From contig JALLLS010000010.1 of the NCBI GenBank assembly GCA_025094145.1, positions 558,001 through 622,000 on the forward strand: a stretch of 64,000 nucleotides of DNA. Direction: 5' to 3'. This stretch comes from Spinellus fusiger. Taxonomy: Eukaryota > Mucoromycota > Mucoromycetes > Mucorales > Phycomycetaceae. Position 1 is the stretch's first letter. Each line of letters opens with the position of its first letter. Under the pieces are notes generated by a model that searched no databases, had not been told where the DNA came from, and saw nothing but the letters and a program-made list of their open reading frames with translations. Shown here piece by piece: positions 62,525 through 64,000 of this stretch. A program made the translations under genes and the position numbers.

Positions 62525-64000
62525 TTATGTCAAAGCACCAAAGATATGTGGTGCCTCTGATGAGTTCCCTGTCCTATTCTTACGCACACCAGCAAATCCC
62601 CTCCGATCTCCCTTTGTCATCATGATCTTCCAATTTGCCTTGAGACCAGACAAGACTCTTTCAATTTCTTCATTATGATCTGTTGAAGAAGCCAATAAGG
62701 AGGTCATTTGTAACATTTTGGCGGCTGTGGCGGCAGGATTTTGCGATGATCCAAAATCAATGAATAGTTTACTAAATACCTCTACAGTAATTCTGTGTTA
62801 GTTCTGATACTACGGGCTGTCTTACCCTCTAGACGCTTTATCTGTAGTAAAATCACATTATCACGGAAACTTCGAAGTGCCATGTTTCGTACATTCCACA
62901 TTTCTTCTTCTTCTGCATTTCTATACCTTACATCTGTATGAAGAGGAAGAAACACTGCTTCAAAATAAGGAAGAGCATAGGTGAAAAAGAAGGACCACTG
63001 TTCAACAAGTCTGTCCAGTAGTTTTTCATCTGTGACACCAAACATCTTTGCATTGAGTGTGAACATGCCGTCTCTTAACAAGGCTTCAATGTCTCGGTAG
63101 AGTTGAAGTGGGATGGTGTCTGTTAAACAGCGTCTAAACAAGTCCAAATCAGTGCCATTTACAATGCTGTGTCTATTGCTACCTTAGTAGTTCATTTAAA
63201 TCCTCAATAGCACCTTGAACACCTTCTCCATTGAACAGGGGAAGGACTCGAACACAGAGTGTCTGCCATATATCACCTTGACTGTTCACTTGACTACTGA
63301 GGACTGCCTGTATACTGGGAGTTGCAGGTGGCAATGTGACACTGCTGATGCTGCCTTGTCGATGGTAGGGATAGCTACTGCTGGGAGCAATAGAAGGTGT
63401 GGCTATGGACTGATAGACTGTAGTAGTGTTGTTGGGAGGGGCATTGCTAAAGTAGAATCCAGAAGCAACATTACTGATACCGGGAGAGGAGGGAGAATTC
63501 AGTATCATATCGTCGTTTCTCATTTGCTGTGATGACTTTTCCATATCTCTTGTAATAGACTTGGCGTCGAGGGCTGTAAGAGACTTGTGAATACTAGGAG
63601 AGGTGATAGGAGAAGTGGGTCTTGGTGGATAAGGATAGAGTGTCTGTGTGTTGTTATTATTGTTATTATTGGTCTGTGAGGGTGTGCGGTCCAGACCAGC
63701 AGAACCTGGCTGGCCATTGAAATAGGTTAGTCGAAGGGATTGCTGTGATGATGACAGAGAGCGCATACTATGACGCTTTGTCTGACTTCCTCCACCATTA
63801 GGAGGTATCTTTATTGTCAAGTGAGAAGCAGAGTTGGAGCGTGTGGGTGTGGACTGTGATTCTACACTCGATGCAAGAGCAGAAGGTGGGCTGGCATTGA
63901 AATGGGTGGAGGTGGGTGTGGCATGTCCAAGGTAATTAGAAAGAGAAGAGGAGATGGAGGAAGGTGAAGGTGACAAGGCTAGTTTTGGGCGTGCTTTTGG
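62525..64000 (-). CDS. TORC2 subunit, Bit61/HbrB/PRR5 type (5' end beyond window)
   Basis: Partial gene, open to the right edge. Exons: 64000-63183 (incomplete 5'), 63133-62826 and 62781-62525; 460 aa are visible. The N-terminal part is Ser/Pro/Asn-rich. The HbrB-like domain starts DIWQTLCVRVLPLFNGEGV, then IEDLNELLRRCLTDT, IEALLRDGMFTLNAK, LVEQWSFFFTYALPYFEAVF, MALRSFRDNVILLQIKRLEE. The LFNGEG and YFEAVFLPL blocks are typical of PRR5/Bit61/HbrB proteins, which bind the TOR complex 2 core and act in actin polarity and Ypk/AKT signalling. Both introns (49 and 44 nt) restore the conserved frame. The C-terminus ends SEAPHIFGALT. A start codon is not identifiable; the first ATG-like codon in the open frame is not trustworthy. 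Confidence 0.88.

Overview
This window reads as nuclear DNA from a filamentous fungus, most likely an early-diverging one (Mucoromycota, probably Mucorales). The basis: very AT-rich intergenic DNA full of short tandem repeats, genes cut by many short introns (mostly 45-100 nt, GTAAGT-like donors, TAG/CAG acceptors), fungal housekeeping genes, and decayed Tc1/mariner transposons whose DDE proteins resemble families I know from Mucorales. The lineage call is inference; no rRNA or tRNA gene was seen to test it.

Layout. 1-4.8 kb: no convincing gene, plus one copy of a dispersed repeat. 4.8-13 kb: an unrecognised Thr-tract protein (-), a coiled-coil septation-type protein (-), TIM10 (-) divergent from MPP10 (+), and an unrecognised protein (-). 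13-15.6 kb: repeats only. 15.6-20.8 kb: a 20-exon USP7/Ubp15-type deubiquitinase (+). 22.5-28.5 kb: a Gyp5/EVI5-type RabGAP (-) and an O-fucosyltransferase-like membrane protein (-). 29.5-33.7 kb: SEC31 (-). 34.3-35.2 kb: an unrecognised spliced gene (+). 38.6-39.6 kb: a GCN4/CPC1-type bZIP gene (+) with short upstream ORFs. 40.1-40.4 kb: a 9-bp minisatellite. 41.6-45.5 kb: two decayed DNA transposons and other repeat fragments. 46.7-49.0 kb: a UbiB-family mitochondrial kinase-like gene (ADCK2/Cqd1 type, +). 49.7-53.7 kb: a BEM3-type PX-PH-RhoGAP (+), followed by an unrecognised ORF. 54.6-58.3 kb: gene-poor, second copy of the dispersed repeat. 58.3-59.2 kb: an SR/GR-rich repeat protein (+). 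60.3-61.4 kb: an internally deleted Tc1 copy with clean ends. 62.5-64 kb: a TORC2 Bit61/PRR5-type subunit (-) running off the right edge.

The genes are independent housekeeping and signalling genes. There is no operon or cluster logic, although several act in secretion or polarity (SEC31, RabGAP, RhoGAP, TORC2 subunit). Exon joins were worked out by hand from frame, conserved protein motifs and splice consensus; for the main spliced models the summed exon lengths are divisible by three. I did not find a clearly new multi-gene system. The most interesting leads are the upstream ORFs of the bZIP gene, the low-complexity SSGRAVSG protein, the missing C-terminal domain of SEC31, an in-frame intron inside the RhoGAP domain, two GC-AG introns, a 17-nt microexon, and the nested transposon remnants.
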